From assembly GCF_003002825.1 (NCBI RefSeq), contig NZ_PVTE01000015.1, positions 92,019 to 156,018 on the forward strand: a stretch of 64,000 nucleotides of DNA, in the 5' to 3' direction. Below are positions 7,670-17,707 of the stretch, piece by piece. The stretch comes from Spirosoma oryzae. GTDB taxonomy: Bacteria > Bacteroidota > Bacteroidia > Cytophagales > Spirosomataceae. The notes beneath the pieces are model-generated. The model was not told the DNA's origin. It made no database searches and was given only the letters and a program-made list of their open reading frames with translations. Both the position numbers and the translations under genes were made by a program. Numbering within the stretch: position 1 is the stretch's first letter; each line of letters opens with the position of its first letter.

Positions 7670-9673
7670 TTACTTAAATTTTATATTCTGCACCCGTACT
7701 GCGTTTATAATGGCCAGCATCGCTACGCCCACATCGGCAAAGACCGCTTCCCACATTGTAGCAAGTCCACCCGCGCCGAGGATGAGAACAATCGCTTTTA
7801 CCACCATCGACAGGGTAATATTTTGCCAGACGATTCGGCGTGTGGCCCGGCCAATCTCCACCGCTATGGCAATCTTGGCCGGTTCGTCGTTTTGAATAAT
7901 GACATCGGCGGTTTCGATGGTGGCATCCGAACCAAGGCCACCCATCGCCATCCCCACGTCGGCCAGCGCGACTACCGGGGCATCGTTTACGCCGTCGCCG
8001 ACGAAGGCCAGCTTTGCTTTTGGATTACCAGCCAACTCAGCTTTTAGCCGTTCAACCTGCGCGACTTTGTCTTCGGGTAACAGATCACCGTGCCATTCGT
8101 CCACGCCGACCTGTTTGGCTACGATCTCAACCACCGCTGCTTTATCTCCCGACAGCATTACTGTTCGGATACCATCCGCTTTCAGGCGTTTTACCGCGTC
8201 GGCAGCATCATGTTTTACCTCGTCGGCAATCGTGAAGTAGCCCGCAAACTGTCCGTCGATGGCCGTCATAACAATGGTATAAGGAATCTGAGTCAGGGCT
8301 TCGTCGAAGGTTACACCAAACCTACGGAGCAACTTGGCGTTTCCGGCCAGTAACTCTTTCCCGTCGACTCGTCCTTTCATGCCGTGCCCGGGAATTTCCT
8401 CCACACCCTCGACTGACACAGTTTCGTAGCTTTTGTCCGAATGCTCCAGGATGGCCGTGGCTACCGGGTGGGTCGATTTATTTTCGAGCGCAGCCGTTAG
8501 CCGGGTTAATTCAACCGCATCTATACCCACCGGCTTGACTTCCTGCACCTTGAACACCCCTTTCGTCAATGTACCCGTTTTGTCCATGACCACCGTTTTC
8601 AGCTGGGTCATCAGATCCAGAAACACCGACCCTTTGAACAGAATACCCTGTTTCGACCCAGCCCCGATGCCGCCGAAATAGCCCAGCGGAATAGAGATCA
8701 CCAGCGCACAGGGACAGCCAATCACTAGGAAAACCAGTCCCCGGTATAGCCAGTCCCGAAACTGGTAATCAGCGACGAAGAAGCAGGGTATGACCGTAAT
8801 TAGCAGGGCCAGTCCGCAAATAGCCGGGGTATAAATTTTGGCAAATCGGGCAATGAACTCCTGCGTTTGAGCTTTGCGTCCTGTAGCCTGCTGCACTAAT
8901 TTGAGAATGCGCGAGAGCTTAGAATCCTGATAGGGTGTGGTTACGTTCATTTCCACCAGTGACTGTCGGTTTATCATGCCAGCCAGCACCGCTTCTCCTT
9001 TCTCAATGGTTCGCGGTACACTCTCACCCGTCAGGGCCGCTGTATCGAAGGTGCCCCGTTCCGAACGCATCGTGCCATCGAGACCCACTTTCTCCCCAGC
9101 CTTGATTTGGACAACATCCCCCACGGCGACCGTGGCAGCTTTGACCGTTCGAGCCTGACCGTTTTGAAGTACCGTTATTTCATCGGGCCGCACATCGAGC
9201 AGGGCCTTGATACTGCGACGCGCCCGCAGTACGGCCGCATCCTGAAACAACTCGCCAATAGTATAAAACAGCATTACGGCTACCCCTTCCGGGTATTCGC
9301 GGATGGCAAACGCGCCGAGGGTGGCCACGCCCATCAGAAAAAATTCGGTGAACACATCGCCCCGGATAATACTGCTCCAAGCCCGCTTCAGTACCGGCCA
9401 GCCAACGGGTAAATAGGCTACTACATACCATATGAGTCGGATGGGGTCTTTAAACCAACTCATGGATGGATTGCTAGCTACATAATAATCCAGAGCGATA
9501 CCACTCAGCAGCAACACCAAACTGATAGCAGCCGGGGCATAGGTACGCCAGGTCTGATCGGGGCCCTTCTTTGCTGGTGCGACATCGGCTGCCGGAGTGG
9601 TTCCCGCTTCGATTAATTCGACGTCATCTTCCTCGTCGTGATCGTGCCCTTCGTGGTCGTGATCGTGTGCCAT
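7670..9673 (-). CDS. heavy-metal P1B-type ATPase (Zn/Cd/Pb/Co exporter type)
   Basis: Starting at the internal ATG at 9673, the product is 667 residues beginning MAHDHDHEGHDHDEED, a His/Asp-rich tail in place of a CxxC metal-binding domain. Key motifs are the actuator TGES (TAALTGESVPR), the transmembrane CPC motif (IGCPCALVISIP), the phosphorylation site DKTGTLTKG, the HP locus (KSTHPVA) and the hinge GDGVNDAP. The CPC motif indicates metal export across the inner membrane. An upstream ATG at 9718 would overlap the preceding gene by 38 bp, so 9673, 8 bp after that gene's stop, is preferred. Confidence 0.92.
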   Translation of the reverse strand: MAHDHDHEGHDHDEEDDVELIEAGTTPAADVAPAKKGPDQTWRTYAPAAISLVLLLSGIALDYYVASNPSMSWFKDPIRLIWYVVAYLPVGWPVLKRAWSSIIRGDVFTEFFLMGVATLGAFAIREYPEGVAVMLFYTIGELFQDAAVLRARRSIKALLDVRPDEITVLQNGQARTVKAATVAVGDVVQIKAGEKVGLDGTMRSERGTFDTAALTGESVPRTIEKGEAVLAGMINRQSLVEMNVTTPYQDSKLSRILKLVQQATGRKAQTQEFIARFAKIYTPAICGLALLITVIPCFFVADYQFRDWLYRGLVFLVIGCPCALVISIPLGYFGGIGAGSKQGILFKGSVFLDLMTQLKTVVMDKTGTLTKGVFKVQEVKPVGIDAVELTRLTAALENKSTHPVATAILEHSDKSYETVSVEGVEEIPGHGMKGRVDGKELLAGNAKLLRRFGVTFDEALTQIPYTIVMTAIDGQFAGYFTIADEVKHDAADAVKRLKADGIRTVMLSGDKAAVVEIVAKQVGVDEWHGDLLPEDKVAQVERLKAELAGNPKAKLAFVGDGVNDAPVVALADVGMAMGGLGSDATIETADVIIQNDEPAKIAIAVEIGRATRRIVWQNITLSMVVKAIVLILGAGGLATMWEAVFADVGVAMLAIINAVRVQNIKFK

Positions 9674-9680
9674 TGAGTTC

Positions 9681-10316
9681 TCAGAGTTTAATAAAAAAGA
9701 TAAAAATGCCGAGGGCAATCAATATGCCCCCGGTAATACGCTTCTCGTAGTGGTCGAGCCAATGCCAGTTGACTTGGGCCAGCCCCCGAAACGATACTGC
9801 TGTCAGGCCCACCATGCAGGCGATGGTCACAACCGTATAAGCCACCGCCAGTGTGGTAATAGCCGACCATCCCAGCGTACCAGCCGTAAAGAAAAACGTT
9901 TCAATTTCCAGACAAGGCGAAAACAGCATGGCCACCGATAGCGTCGTAATGATGGTCGCTTTCGAGCGGCCCGTGAGTCCGCGTGGTACGTGTTCGTGGG
10001 GGTGGTCCGGCGATCCGGCGTTGGCATCGTGCATGGCGAAGTAGATCAGCCCCATAAACACCAGCAGCAGCGAGGCAACCAGCCGGGTTTGAGCCTCTAA
10101 CCGCTCCGACACTTCGATGCCGATGGCTCCGATTACAATACCCAGCACCACCGTACTCAGCGTATGGAAAAAGCCGCTCAGGGCCACCACGCCCAGCGTT
10201 TCCCGCTCCGACCAGCCCTCAGCGCGACCAATCAGTACCACTGGCAACCAGTGGTTGGGAATGGCTGCGTGAACCGATCCTAATAAAATGCTGCCTATCA
10301 ATAAGTTCCAGAGCAT
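9681..10316 (-). CDS. NicO/UreH-like membrane transport protein
   Basis: A 211-residue protein with about six hydrophobic helices. It opens with LLGSVHAAIPNHWLPVVLIGRAEG and carries LSGFFHTLSTVVLG. The paired His-containing motifs resemble the HAxxPDH and H-x-x-T motifs of the nickel/cobalt NicO/RcnA and UreH superfamily. A short His-rich loop (DHPHEHVP, about residues 105-112) also fits a metal role. It lies directly upstream of the P-type ATPase. Substrate specificity cannot be assigned. Confidence 0.5.
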   Translation of the reverse strand: MLWNLLIGSILLGSVHAAIPNHWLPVVLIGRAEGWSERETLGVVALSGFFHTLSTVVLGIVIGAIGIEVSERLEAQTRLVASLLLVFMGLIYFAMHDANAGSPDHPHEHVPRGLTGRSKATIITTLSVAMLFSPCLEIETFFFTAGTLGWSAITTLAVAYTVVTIACMVGLTAVSFRGLAQVNWHWLDHYEKRITGGILIALGIFIFFIKL

Positions 10317-10383
10317 CAGTATGGGGGTAATAATAGGTTGGCTTACAAAGTGTAAGAACGGCGTCCTTGTTTATGGGGATTGC

Positions 10384-11037
10384 TTAGAGTATGCTGGTTA
10401 CAAAGTTGATGGTAAGCGTAATGATGAGCACATTGAAAACAAACGACAACAGGCTGTGCAGCAGGTTTAGTCGACGCAGCCGCTTCGTGCTGATCGACAC
10501 ATCGGAGACCTGATACGTCATGCCAATCACGAACGAGAAATAAGCGAAATCGAGGTAATCGGGTGGCTCGTTACCCGGAAACTCTAAGCCGCCAACTACC
10601 GCATCCGAACCGGGATTGTAATAGATATGGGCGTAGTGCAGAATGAAGACACTGTGCATCAGCGTCCACGAACAAACCACCGTCAGGCTCGACAGGGCGA
10701 CGTGCCGGGTCGTTTCCCAAGCGGACAGCCCGTGCATCGACCCCAACAGCGCAATGACGCCAAACAGACTAAACATGGCCCCAACCACGGTTAACAGATA
10801 GATGGCCGTTCGGCTCTCGTCCTCCCGCTGTGCGGTTTGGCGGGTATCGGCCCAGCCAATAATGACCCAGATCAGGCTTAATACAATCAGCGCGTAGGCC
10901 AGCCACGCCAACAGAAGCCGGATTTGCCAGCTATATCGTCCGGCCGTTACAAACCATATCAGCCCGCCGAAAACCAGTGCAATCAGCGAACGTTGCAAAG
11001 CGGTCAGGGTCGGCCGGTAGCTATCTTTTTTTTCCAT
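10384..11037 (-). CDS. DUF1345 membrane protein
   Basis: A 217-residue protein with about five membrane helices. The C-terminal block LDFAYFSFVIGMTYQVSDVSIS followed by LHSLLSFVFNVLIITLTINFV is diagnostic of DUF1345, a family of predicted inner-membrane proteins of unknown function. It sits between the ZIP-like transporter (42 bp upstream) and the NicO-like gene in the metal-efflux block, suggesting co-expression with them. Confidence 0.8.
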   Translation of the reverse strand: MEKKDSYRPTLTALQRSLIALVFGGLIWFVTAGRYSWQIRLLLAWLAYALIVLSLIWVIIGWADTRQTAQREDESRTAIYLLTVVGAMFSLFGVIALLGSMHGLSAWETTRHVALSSLTVVCSWTLMHSVFILHYAHIYYNPGSDAVVGGLEFPGNEPPDYLDFAYFSFVIGMTYQVSDVSISTKRLRRLNLLHSLLSFVFNVLIITLTINFVTSIL

Positions 11038-11079
11038 ATTAGCAAAAAATGGCTGTCATTCAGCCAATGGATTGGCGTA

Positions 11080-11829
11080 TCAGGCAACGATACCCAGCAC
11101 CAGAAACAACAAAAAGCCGACAAAGAACATAGCCGTCAGCCAGGGCTTTTCTTTCCCCTCGTGGGCCTCTACCAACAGTTCTTCGGTCACTAAAAACAGC
11201 AGCGCGGCCAGACCAAAGGAGAGTACGATGTCTAAACCTGTTTCCGGTAAATTGTGCAGCAGGGTGGCCCCGATCAGCGTACTTGTAAAGAATACGCCTG
11301 ACATACCCAGCAGCAGGCGAACGATCCGGAAACGGGCAACCCCGTCGTCGGTCAGTGATGTAGCCGTGGCCAGGCCCAGCGATAATACTTCCACCCCCAG
11401 CGCGAAGGCCAGCAGCACCCCTTCCCTGGCACCGGCCGTAAAGCCGATACCCAGCAGCAACCCGTCGATGAACAGGTCGACCCCAATGGCCAGCAGAAAA
11501 GCAACGGGAAGGACAGCGGCCCGAGTTGAACTGGCAACCAGCGGGTCCGCTGTTTCTTCAGTGGGCGATTCGGTAAACTGCCGGATCAGCAGCATCAGCG
11601 CGATGCCCCCGCTAAAGCCCATTACCGTCAGCCACGGGTTATGCAACCGGACTACATCGGGCAGGATTTCAACGGCCACGACCGAGAAGACCACTCCGGC
11701 CGCAAAGTGGAGGATGGCCGAACGGGCCTGTACGCCGAACCGAATAACCAGAGCCAGCAAGCCCCCGCCCGTCAGGGCAATGGTGGGCACAAGGGCATAG
11801 GTGATAATTTGCTGAAACAGGGTGGTCAT
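11080..11829 (-). CDS. ZIP-family-like metal transporter
   Basis: From the ATG at 11829 the product has 249 residues and about eight hydrophobic helices. Typical ZIP-like elements are AAGVVFSVVAVEILPD in the first half, GVDLFIDGLLLGIGF around the fourth helix and LLHNLPETGLDI later. In-frame codons extend upstream to 12126, but that segment lacks transporter character and overlaps the adaptor gene, so 11829 is chosen. ZIP proteins move Zn or related divalent metals. The usual HNxPEG motif is not intact, so direction and substrate are uncertain. Confidence 0.65.
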   Translation of the reverse strand: MTTLFQQIITYALVPTIALTGGGLLALVIRFGVQARSAILHFAAGVVFSVVAVEILPDVVRLHNPWLTVMGFSGGIALMLLIRQFTESPTEETADPLVASSTRAAVLPVAFLLAIGVDLFIDGLLLGIGFTAGAREGVLLAFALGVEVLSLGLATATSLTDDGVARFRIVRLLLGMSGVFFTSTLIGATLLHNLPETGLDIVLSFGLAALLFLVTEELLVEAHEGKEKPWLTAMFFVGFLLFLVLGIVA

Positions 11830-11899
11830 AATAAACAAAATGAACAGAATAGATAAATAGGCCGGGCTGACCGGATCGGTGCCCCCGCTAACAGCAAAC

Positions 11900-13150
11900 T
11901 CACTCCTCTTCACCCCCGCCTTTAAGTTGTGACAGTACGCCAAACGCGCCTTTGATGGCCACCCGCGTGCGGACAATATCGAAACTGGCGGGCAGGGTAA
12001 CCTGGGCATAGCCGCCCTCGCTGCCCCCCCGGCGCACGGGTACCTGCTTAAAGGCGATACCGTGCCGTTCGAGTTGAGCTGGTTTACCGGTAGCCGCCGT
12101 ATTATCCCCTTCGTCGGGATCGCCAACCGGTTCGTGCTGTTCAGGGACCGTCTGTCTGGTCACCACAAAGATGTAATCCTTCCCCTCGGCGGAAACAATG
12201 GCTTCTTCGGGCAGGGCCGTCACCCGGCTGTCGCCCACATCCAGGCTGGCTTTCAGAAAGGTGTTCGGTGATAACCGGGCATCGGGTTGGTCGAGTCTGG
12301 CCACCACCCGCACCGACCGGTCCGCATCAATGGCCCGGTTGATGTAGGTAATGCGCCCCAGCCGCTCTTTACCCCCTTCGTTATTGAGCCGGATGATGAC
12401 CCGTTGACCGGCCCGAATTTTGGGTAATTCCTTTTCAAAAACGGTCAGTTCGGCGTACAATCCCTGACTACTGGTGAGCTGGGCAATCCGATCGGCGGGC
12501 TGCACGTATTGACCCGCGTTGACCGAGACGTCGGTCACCACACCAGAAACCGGAGCGATCACCGAATAATAGGCGCTGAACCGGCCCGTCAGGGCAGCAG
12601 CAGGGGATAGCCCGACCAGCCGTAGCCGCTGGGCCAGCCCGTTTTGGCGGGCGCGAATCTGATTCCGCTCGGCGGATGTCTGCTGAAATACCTTCAGAGC
12701 ACTCACGTTCTGTTCGCTGAGTTCCTTTTGCCGGGCATATTCCGCTTCCAGGTAGGTCAGGCGGCTGGCGTTTTCGGCGTAATCCTGCTGAAGCTGAACC
12801 AGATCGGGATTCTCTATGCGGGCCAGTACCTGTCCTTTACGCACCGGCTGACCGGGCAGCAGGGGCAGGCTGCGTACAAAGCCGCCCTGGATGGCCGTGA
12901 TAGCGACCTGACTCTGCGCCGGTACCGCCAATCGGCCATTGACCTGGAGCAGTTGGCCCAGATTGCGGTAGGCCACCTGACCCAGTTCGACCGCCCCGAT
13001 GCGAACCTGATCGTCGGATAGGGCCACCACGTCGACCGGCGCATCGGAGTCCGGTTTGGCTTCGGTAGAAGGGTTCGTTTGGGTCTCGGTGGATTGTTTA
13101 CAGGCCATTGTCAGACCCAGCAGGCTAATGAAAAAGATGATTCGTTGCAT
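11900..13150 (-). CDS. RND efflux periplasmic adaptor (CzcB/CusB-like)
   Basis: A 416-residue lipoprotein-like adaptor whose signal sequence ends LGLTMACKQ (lipobox Cys about residue 17). A biotinyl-lipoyl half (GGFVRSLPLLPGQPVRKGQVLARIENPDL) precedes a coiled-coil hairpin (about 115-165). The second lipoyl half follows (APVSGVVTDVSVNAGQYVQ), then a beta-barrel. It would bridge the RND pump and the outer-membrane channel. It lies 7 bp upstream of the CzcA-type gene, so both are probably made from one mRNA. Confidence 0.88.
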   Translation of the reverse strand: MQRIIFFISLLGLTMACKQSTETQTNPSTEAKPDSDAPVDVVALSDDQVRIGAVELGQVAYRNLGQLLQVNGRLAVPAQSQVAITAIQGGFVRSLPLLPGQPVRKGQVLARIENPDLVQLQQDYAENASRLTYLEAEYARQKELSEQNVSALKVFQQTSAERNQIRARQNGLAQRLRLVGLSPAAALTGRFSAYYSVIAPVSGVVTDVSVNAGQYVQPADRIAQLTSSQGLYAELTVFEKELPKIRAGQRVIIRLNNEGGKERLGRITYINRAIDADRSVRVVARLDQPDARLSPNTFLKASLDVGDSRVTALPEEAIVSAEGKDYIFVVTRQTVPEQHEPVGDPDEGDNTAATGKPAQLERHGIAFKQVPVRRGGSEGGYAQVTLPASFDIVRTRVAIKGAFGVLSQLKGGGEEE

Positions 13151-13157
13151 GGATGTA

Positions 13158-16100
13158 TCAGGGTAAGCCCAGAATCTGTTCTAGGCGGATGACGGTTTGA
13201 TTATAGCTGCCCAGCACGTCGACGTAACTGGAGCGGGTCTGAAAGGCCTGCGTGAGGGCCTGCGCGTACTGGAGATACCCGATTTCTCCGGCCCGAAAGG
13301 CGACCCCGGCTTTCTCGACCAGCAGCCGGGCGGTGGGCAGTCCCGTTTGTTCGTAGTAGGTCAGGCTGCTTTGTAGTTTGCCGATCTCCTGCCCTATCGC
13401 CCGCAGATCGCCCTGTCGATTGCGTTGGGTTAAAGCCAGCGTTGCCTGGCTGATATCCTGACCCAGGCGGGCCGCTTCGACGCGGGCACGCTGGGGCCGG
13501 GTGAAAAGCGGTACAGCGATACCCGCTGAAACACCCTGAAACCGCTTTCCTCCGCCGTATGTCACTTCTTTATTGTCCACCGTGTAGGTGCCGATAAGCG
13601 ACTGGTTGAAATAGCCGACCGAAAAGGTGGGTAAGAGCCGGGCTTTTTCGACGTCGGTTTGCCGGGCCGCAATGTCCGTCTGCTGCCGTAGCAGGGCCAG
13701 TTCCGGCGTAGCGGCCAGCGTAGCCGAATCCGTGACCAGGGGCAAGGCCCGGCGCGTAAGCAGACTATCGGTCGGGCGGATGGATTGATTGGTGTTGAGC
13801 AGCGTTTGCAGGCGGCTGAGCACGATCTGCCGGTCCGCTTCGGTCTGGGCTAAGCTGTTGCGCAACTCGCCTACCTGATTAGTGGCGGTAGCGACTTCGA
13901 TGGCCGTGCCCTCCCCGATTTTTAACCGCAGTTCGGTAGCCGCCCGGAACGCGACCAGCAGGCTGTCCTGCGCCCGAAGCAACCGGCGTCGTTCAGCCAG
14001 ATACAGCCAGTCATAATAAGCTCCTTTCACCTGCGTCCGCAGTTCATTCTGGCTCACCCGCGCCTGGAGTTCACTACCGGCCACGTTCGCATCGGCCAGC
14101 CGGCCCAGTTGCCGGACTAATTTGGGGTTGGGCAGGCTTTGGGAGACGGTAAAGTTATTGTCAAAATTGATGCTGTTGTACTGACCGGCCAGCCAGGAAA
14201 GGCTGGTGGCCCCCACGTCACGGGCGACCCTGCGACCCGTCTGCTGCTGCGCGATACTCAAGGCGTTGATGCGGGCGGTGCCGTTACTGGTGGCTGCCTG
14301 TTTCAGGGCGACATCGAGGGACAGGGAGCCGGTCATCAGTTGCGGTACCTGAGCGGTTGCCGATGTAGTCATACCGGTGACAAGGCCCAACGCGACCAAG
14401 AGCAGCCAACCGGTCAGTTTTCCGACGGCGGTTGGGTGATTTGGTGGTAGGGCAGCCGTAGTTGGCTTATCCCCCCTTGGGTTATTTTTCTCCCCTGTGC
14501 TCTGTTCCCACCAATACAGACAGGGCAGTACGAGCAGGGTCAGCAGGGTAGCCGACACCAGTCCGCCGATAACCACCGTAGCTAAGGGCCGCTGTACTTC
14601 AGCACCCGCCGAGGTGGCCAGCGCCATCGGCAAAAAGCCGAGCGAGGCTACCAGGGCGGTCATCATCACTGGTCGAAGTCGCGTGGCTGTCCCTTGCAGA
14701 ATGCGGTCCCGGAGATCCAGGTCAGTTTCGGTTTTGAGGTGATTGAACTCCCCAATTAGGACGATGCCATTGAGTACAGCCACCCCGAAGAGGGCGATGA
14801 ATCCCACCCCCGCCGAGATGCTGAAGGGCATGCCCCGGAGCGACAGAGCCATCACTCCTCCAATGGCTGATAGCGGTATGGCCGAAAAAATCAGCAGGCT
14901 CTGCCGGATGGAGCTAACGGTAAAAAATAAGAGGAGGAAGATCAGGCCCAGAGCTACTGGCACGGCAATGCTGAGCCGGTCTTTAGCTTCCTGCAAGTTC
15001 TGAAACTGCCCGCCGTAGGTAACGTAGTAACCTGGAGGCAACTTGATCTGTCCGTTGATTTTCTCCTGCAACTCCGTCACTACCGTCTCTACATCCCGGC
15101 CCCGAACGTTGAACGCCACCGTAATACGCCGTTTGGCATCTTCCCGCTGAATCTGGTTGACACTATTCTGGAATGAAATGTCGGCCACCTGACTCAGGGG
15201 AATTTGCTGGTCGTCCTGAGTACCGATGAGCAGGTTCTGCACGTCTTCGAGCCGCTGTCGACTTTGTGCCTGTAGGCGGACGACCAGATCGTAGCGCCGT
15301 TCCCCTTCGTAGACCACCCCGGCGGTGGCCCCGGCAAAAGCCGCCTGCAACGAACGGTTGGCCTCATCGACCGACAGGCCAAAGCGGGCCAGCGCATCGC
15401 GGTCAAACTTGACCACAATCTGGGGCAGTCCCGAAACCTGTTCGACATATAAATCTTCGGCTCCTGGTACCGAGCCAACGATACGACCAATCCGGCCCGC
15501 GTAATCAGTCAGTATCCCTAGATCCTCGCCGAAGAGTTTGATAGCGATGTCCTGCTTAACCCCCGAAATCAATTCGCTGAAGCGCATCTGAATCGGTTGG
15601 AGAAAACTGAAACTCACGCCCGGAATCTGTTGCAGTTTCGCCTGCATCAGTTCGGCCAGTTCTTCCCGACTGGTGGCCGATGTCCAGTCGGCGCGGTCTT
15701 TGAGGATCACCATTAGGTCGGTGGCTTCCAAAGGCATTGGATCAGTGGGTATTTCGCTGGAGCCGATCTTGCCCACCGTCTCGATAACTTCCGGGAAGCT
15801 GGCCTTCAGAATTCGACCGGCCTTCAAGTTAGCCTCGATGGATTCGGCCAGCGAGGCACCGGTCATCACCCGCATTTCGACGGCAAAATCCCCTTCGTCT
15901 AACTGAGGAATAAACTCGCCCCCCAAGCGACTGAAGATGAACCCTGCGACGACCAGCAGCCCGACCGACCCGCCCACCACAATCCCCCGGTGGTTCAGCG
16001 TCCAGCGAATGGCCGGGTCATAGATGCGGTGAAAGAAACCGACAATGCGGTCGGAGATAGTCTGGGTACCCTCCCGGATGGGTTTGCGGCTCAGCAGCAA

Positions 16101-17603
16101 GGCCGAAATCATCGGCACATAGGTTAACGACAGGATAAAGGCCCCCATAATGGCGAAGACCACTGTTTGGGCCATCGGGCGAAACATCTTGCCCTCGACG
16201 CCCACTAAAGCCAGAATCGGCAGGTAGACGATCAGAATGATTATCTCGCCAAAGGCGGCTGACGAACGAATCCGACTGGCCGACTCAAAGACTTCATCAT
16301 CCATCTCGGTTTGCGTAAGGTGATGGCGGTACTTTTTCTGCGCGATGTGGTGCAGGGTAGCTTCGACAATAATGACGGCCCCGTCCACAATTAATCCGAA
16401 ATCAATCGCTCCCAGACTCATCAGATTTCCCGACACGCCGAAGAGATTCATTAATGAGACGGCAAACAGCATGGCTAGCGGAATGACTGAAGCCACCACC
16501 AGCCCGGCCCGCCAGTTGCCCAGCAGCAGCACCAGCACGAAAATGACGATAAGGGCCCCTTCGATCAGGTTTTTCTCAACCGTACCGATGGCCCGGTTCA
16601 CTAATTTGGTGCGGTCCAGAAAGGCCTGCAATTCGACCCCCTGGGGCAGGGATTTGGTGATCTGTGCCATACGCTGTTTGACCTGCCCGATTACCTGCGC
16701 GGCATTGGCTCCTTTGAGCATGAGCACGATGCCCCCCACCACCTCGCTTTTGCCGTTCTGAACCATTGCCCCGTAGCGAACAGCACTCCCCAACTGCACC
16801 TGGGCCACGTCGCGCACCAGCACGGGAATCCCCCCCGGCGTTCGGTGAACGACAATCTTGCCGATGTCAGCCAGCGTGCGGATGAGGCCTTCAGAGCGAA
16901 TGAAATAGGCATTGGGTCGTCGGTCGATGTAAGCCCCCCCGGTATTCTGGTTGTTGGTTTCTAAGGCGGAGAATAACTCGTTCATCGTCACGCCCGACGC
17001 GCGTAGCCGCTGGGGATCGACCGCCACTTCGTACTGTTTGAGGTAGCCCCCGAAACTGCTCACCTCTGCCACACCCTTCGTGCCCAGCAACTGACGACGC
17101 ACAATCCAGTCCTGAATCGAGCGGAGTTCCATCGCCGGGTATTGCTTCTCGTACCCCGGTTTGGGTTGCAGGACGTACTGGTAGATTTCGCCCAAGCCCG
17201 TCGAGACTGGCCCCAATTCGGGCTCGCCCGTGCCAGCCGGAATCTGGGATCGGGCCGCGATCAGGCGTTCGCTAACCTGCTGCCGGGCGAAGTAAATATC
17301 AGTATTATCCTCGAAGACAACCGTGACGACCGACAGACCGAAGCGGGAGATGGACCGCACTTCGAGCAATCCCGGCAAATTGGCCATTGTCTGCTCAATG
17401 GGAAAGCTGATGAGTCGCTCAACGTCGGGGGCCGACAGGGCCGGACTTTGAGTAATGACCTGTACCTGGTTATTGGTAATATCGGGCAAGGCATCGATGG
17501 GCAGGCGGGTGAGCGAATAACCGCCCCAAGTAACTAGGGCTAGTGTGAGCAGCCCGATGATAAGTTTATTCTGAATAGAAAAATGGATGATACGATCCAG
17601 CAT
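13158..17603 (-). CDS. CzcA/CusA-type heavy-metal RND pump fused to a TolC-like channel
   Basis: From ATG 17603 the protein has 1481 residues. Residues 1 to about 1040 form a complete HME-RND pump (MLDRIIHFSIQNKLIIG start, 12 membrane helices, GGEFIPQLDEGDFAVE). After a Pro/Asn linker, a further hydrophobic segment and about 400 residues with outer-membrane efflux character follow (SLDVALKQAATSNGTARINAL, YYDWLYLAERRRLL). Pump and CzcC-like channel are thus one polypeptide, a known but minority arrangement in Bacteroidota. An upstream in-frame start at 17660 adds 19 atypical residues and was rejected. Metal selectivity (Co/Zn/Cd or Cu/Ag) is not decided. Confidence 0.9.
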   Translation of the reverse strand: MLDRIIHFSIQNKLIIGLLTLALVTWGGYSLTRLPIDALPDITNNQVQVITQSPALSAPDVERLISFPIEQTMANLPGLLEVRSISRFGLSVVTVVFEDNTDIYFARQQVSERLIAARSQIPAGTGEPELGPVSTGLGEIYQYVLQPKPGYEKQYPAMELRSIQDWIVRRQLLGTKGVAEVSSFGGYLKQYEVAVDPQRLRASGVTMNELFSALETNNQNTGGAYIDRRPNAYFIRSEGLIRTLADIGKIVVHRTPGGIPVLVRDVAQVQLGSAVRYGAMVQNGKSEVVGGIVLMLKGANAAQVIGQVKQRMAQITKSLPQGVELQAFLDRTKLVNRAIGTVEKNLIEGALIVIFVLVLLLGNWRAGLVVASVIPLAMLFAVSLMNLFGVSGNLMSLGAIDFGLIVDGAVIIVEATLHHIAQKKYRHHLTQTEMDDEVFESASRIRSSAAFGEIIILIVYLPILALVGVEGKMFRPMAQTVVFAIMGAFILSLTYVPMISALLLSRKPIREGTQTISDRIVGFFHRIYDPAIRWTLNHRGIVVGGSVGLLVVAGFIFSRLGGEFIPQLDEGDFAVEMRVMTGASLAESIEANLKAGRILKASFPEVIETVGKIGSSEIPTDPMPLEATDLMVILKDRADWTSATSREELAELMQAKLQQIPGVSFSFLQPIQMRFSELISGVKQDIAIKLFGEDLGILTDYAGRIGRIVGSVPGAEDLYVEQVSGLPQIVVKFDRDALARFGLSVDEANRSLQAAFAGATAGVVYEGERRYDLVVRLQAQSRQRLEDVQNLLIGTQDDQQIPLSQVADISFQNSVNQIQREDAKRRITVAFNVRGRDVETVVTELQEKINGQIKLPPGYYVTYGGQFQNLQEAKDRLSIAVPVALGLIFLLLFFTVSSIRQSLLIFSAIPLSAIGGVMALSLRGMPFSISAGVGFIALFGVAVLNGIVLIGEFNHLKTETDLDLRDRILQGTATRLRPVMMTALVASLGFLPMALATSAGAEVQRPLATVVIGGLVSATLLTLLVLPCLYWWEQSTGEKNNPRGDKPTTAALPPNHPTAVGKLTGWLLLVALGLVTGMTTSATAQVPQLMTGSLSLDVALKQAATSNGTARINALSIAQQQTGRRVARDVGATSLSWLAGQYNSINFDNNFTVSQSLPNPKLVRQLGRLADANVAGSELQARVSQNELRTQVKGAYYDWLYLAERRRLLRAQDSLLVAFRAATELRLKIGEGTAIEVATATNQVGELRNSLAQTEADRQIVLSRLQTLLNTNQSIRPTDSLLTRRALPLVTDSATLAATPELALLRQQTDIAARQTDVEKARLLPTFSVGYFNQSLIGTYTVDNKEVTYGGGKRFQGVSAGIAVPLFTRPQRARVEAARLGQDISQATLALTQRNRQGDLRAIGQEIGKLQSSLTYYEQTGLPTARLLVEKAGVAFRAGEIGYLQYAQALTQAFQTRSSYVDVLGSYNQTVIRLEQILGLP

Positions 17604-17707
17604 GACAGAATCTGAACAGGTGATTGTTAAGAAGATGCCGCACACAAACGGACTGCACACGCCTTTAAAAAAGGTGCAGCAGTCAGCTCATAAAAGCGGA
17701 GGGGTGT

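Noticed and set aside
11072..11800. 242-residue plus-strand frame antisense to the ZIP gene
   Set aside because: Ser/Thr/Pro-rich shadow of a high-GC gene; no domain.
11830..12126. N-terminal extension of the ZIP-like transporter by 99 codons
   Set aside because: It overlaps the adaptor gene, is Pro/Arg/Ser-rich and lacks membrane character; ATG 11829 gives a normal start.
17604..17660. 19-residue extension of the RND pump (MCSPFVCGIF...)
   Set aside because: The family begins at MLDRIIHFSIQ; the extension is Cys-rich noise.
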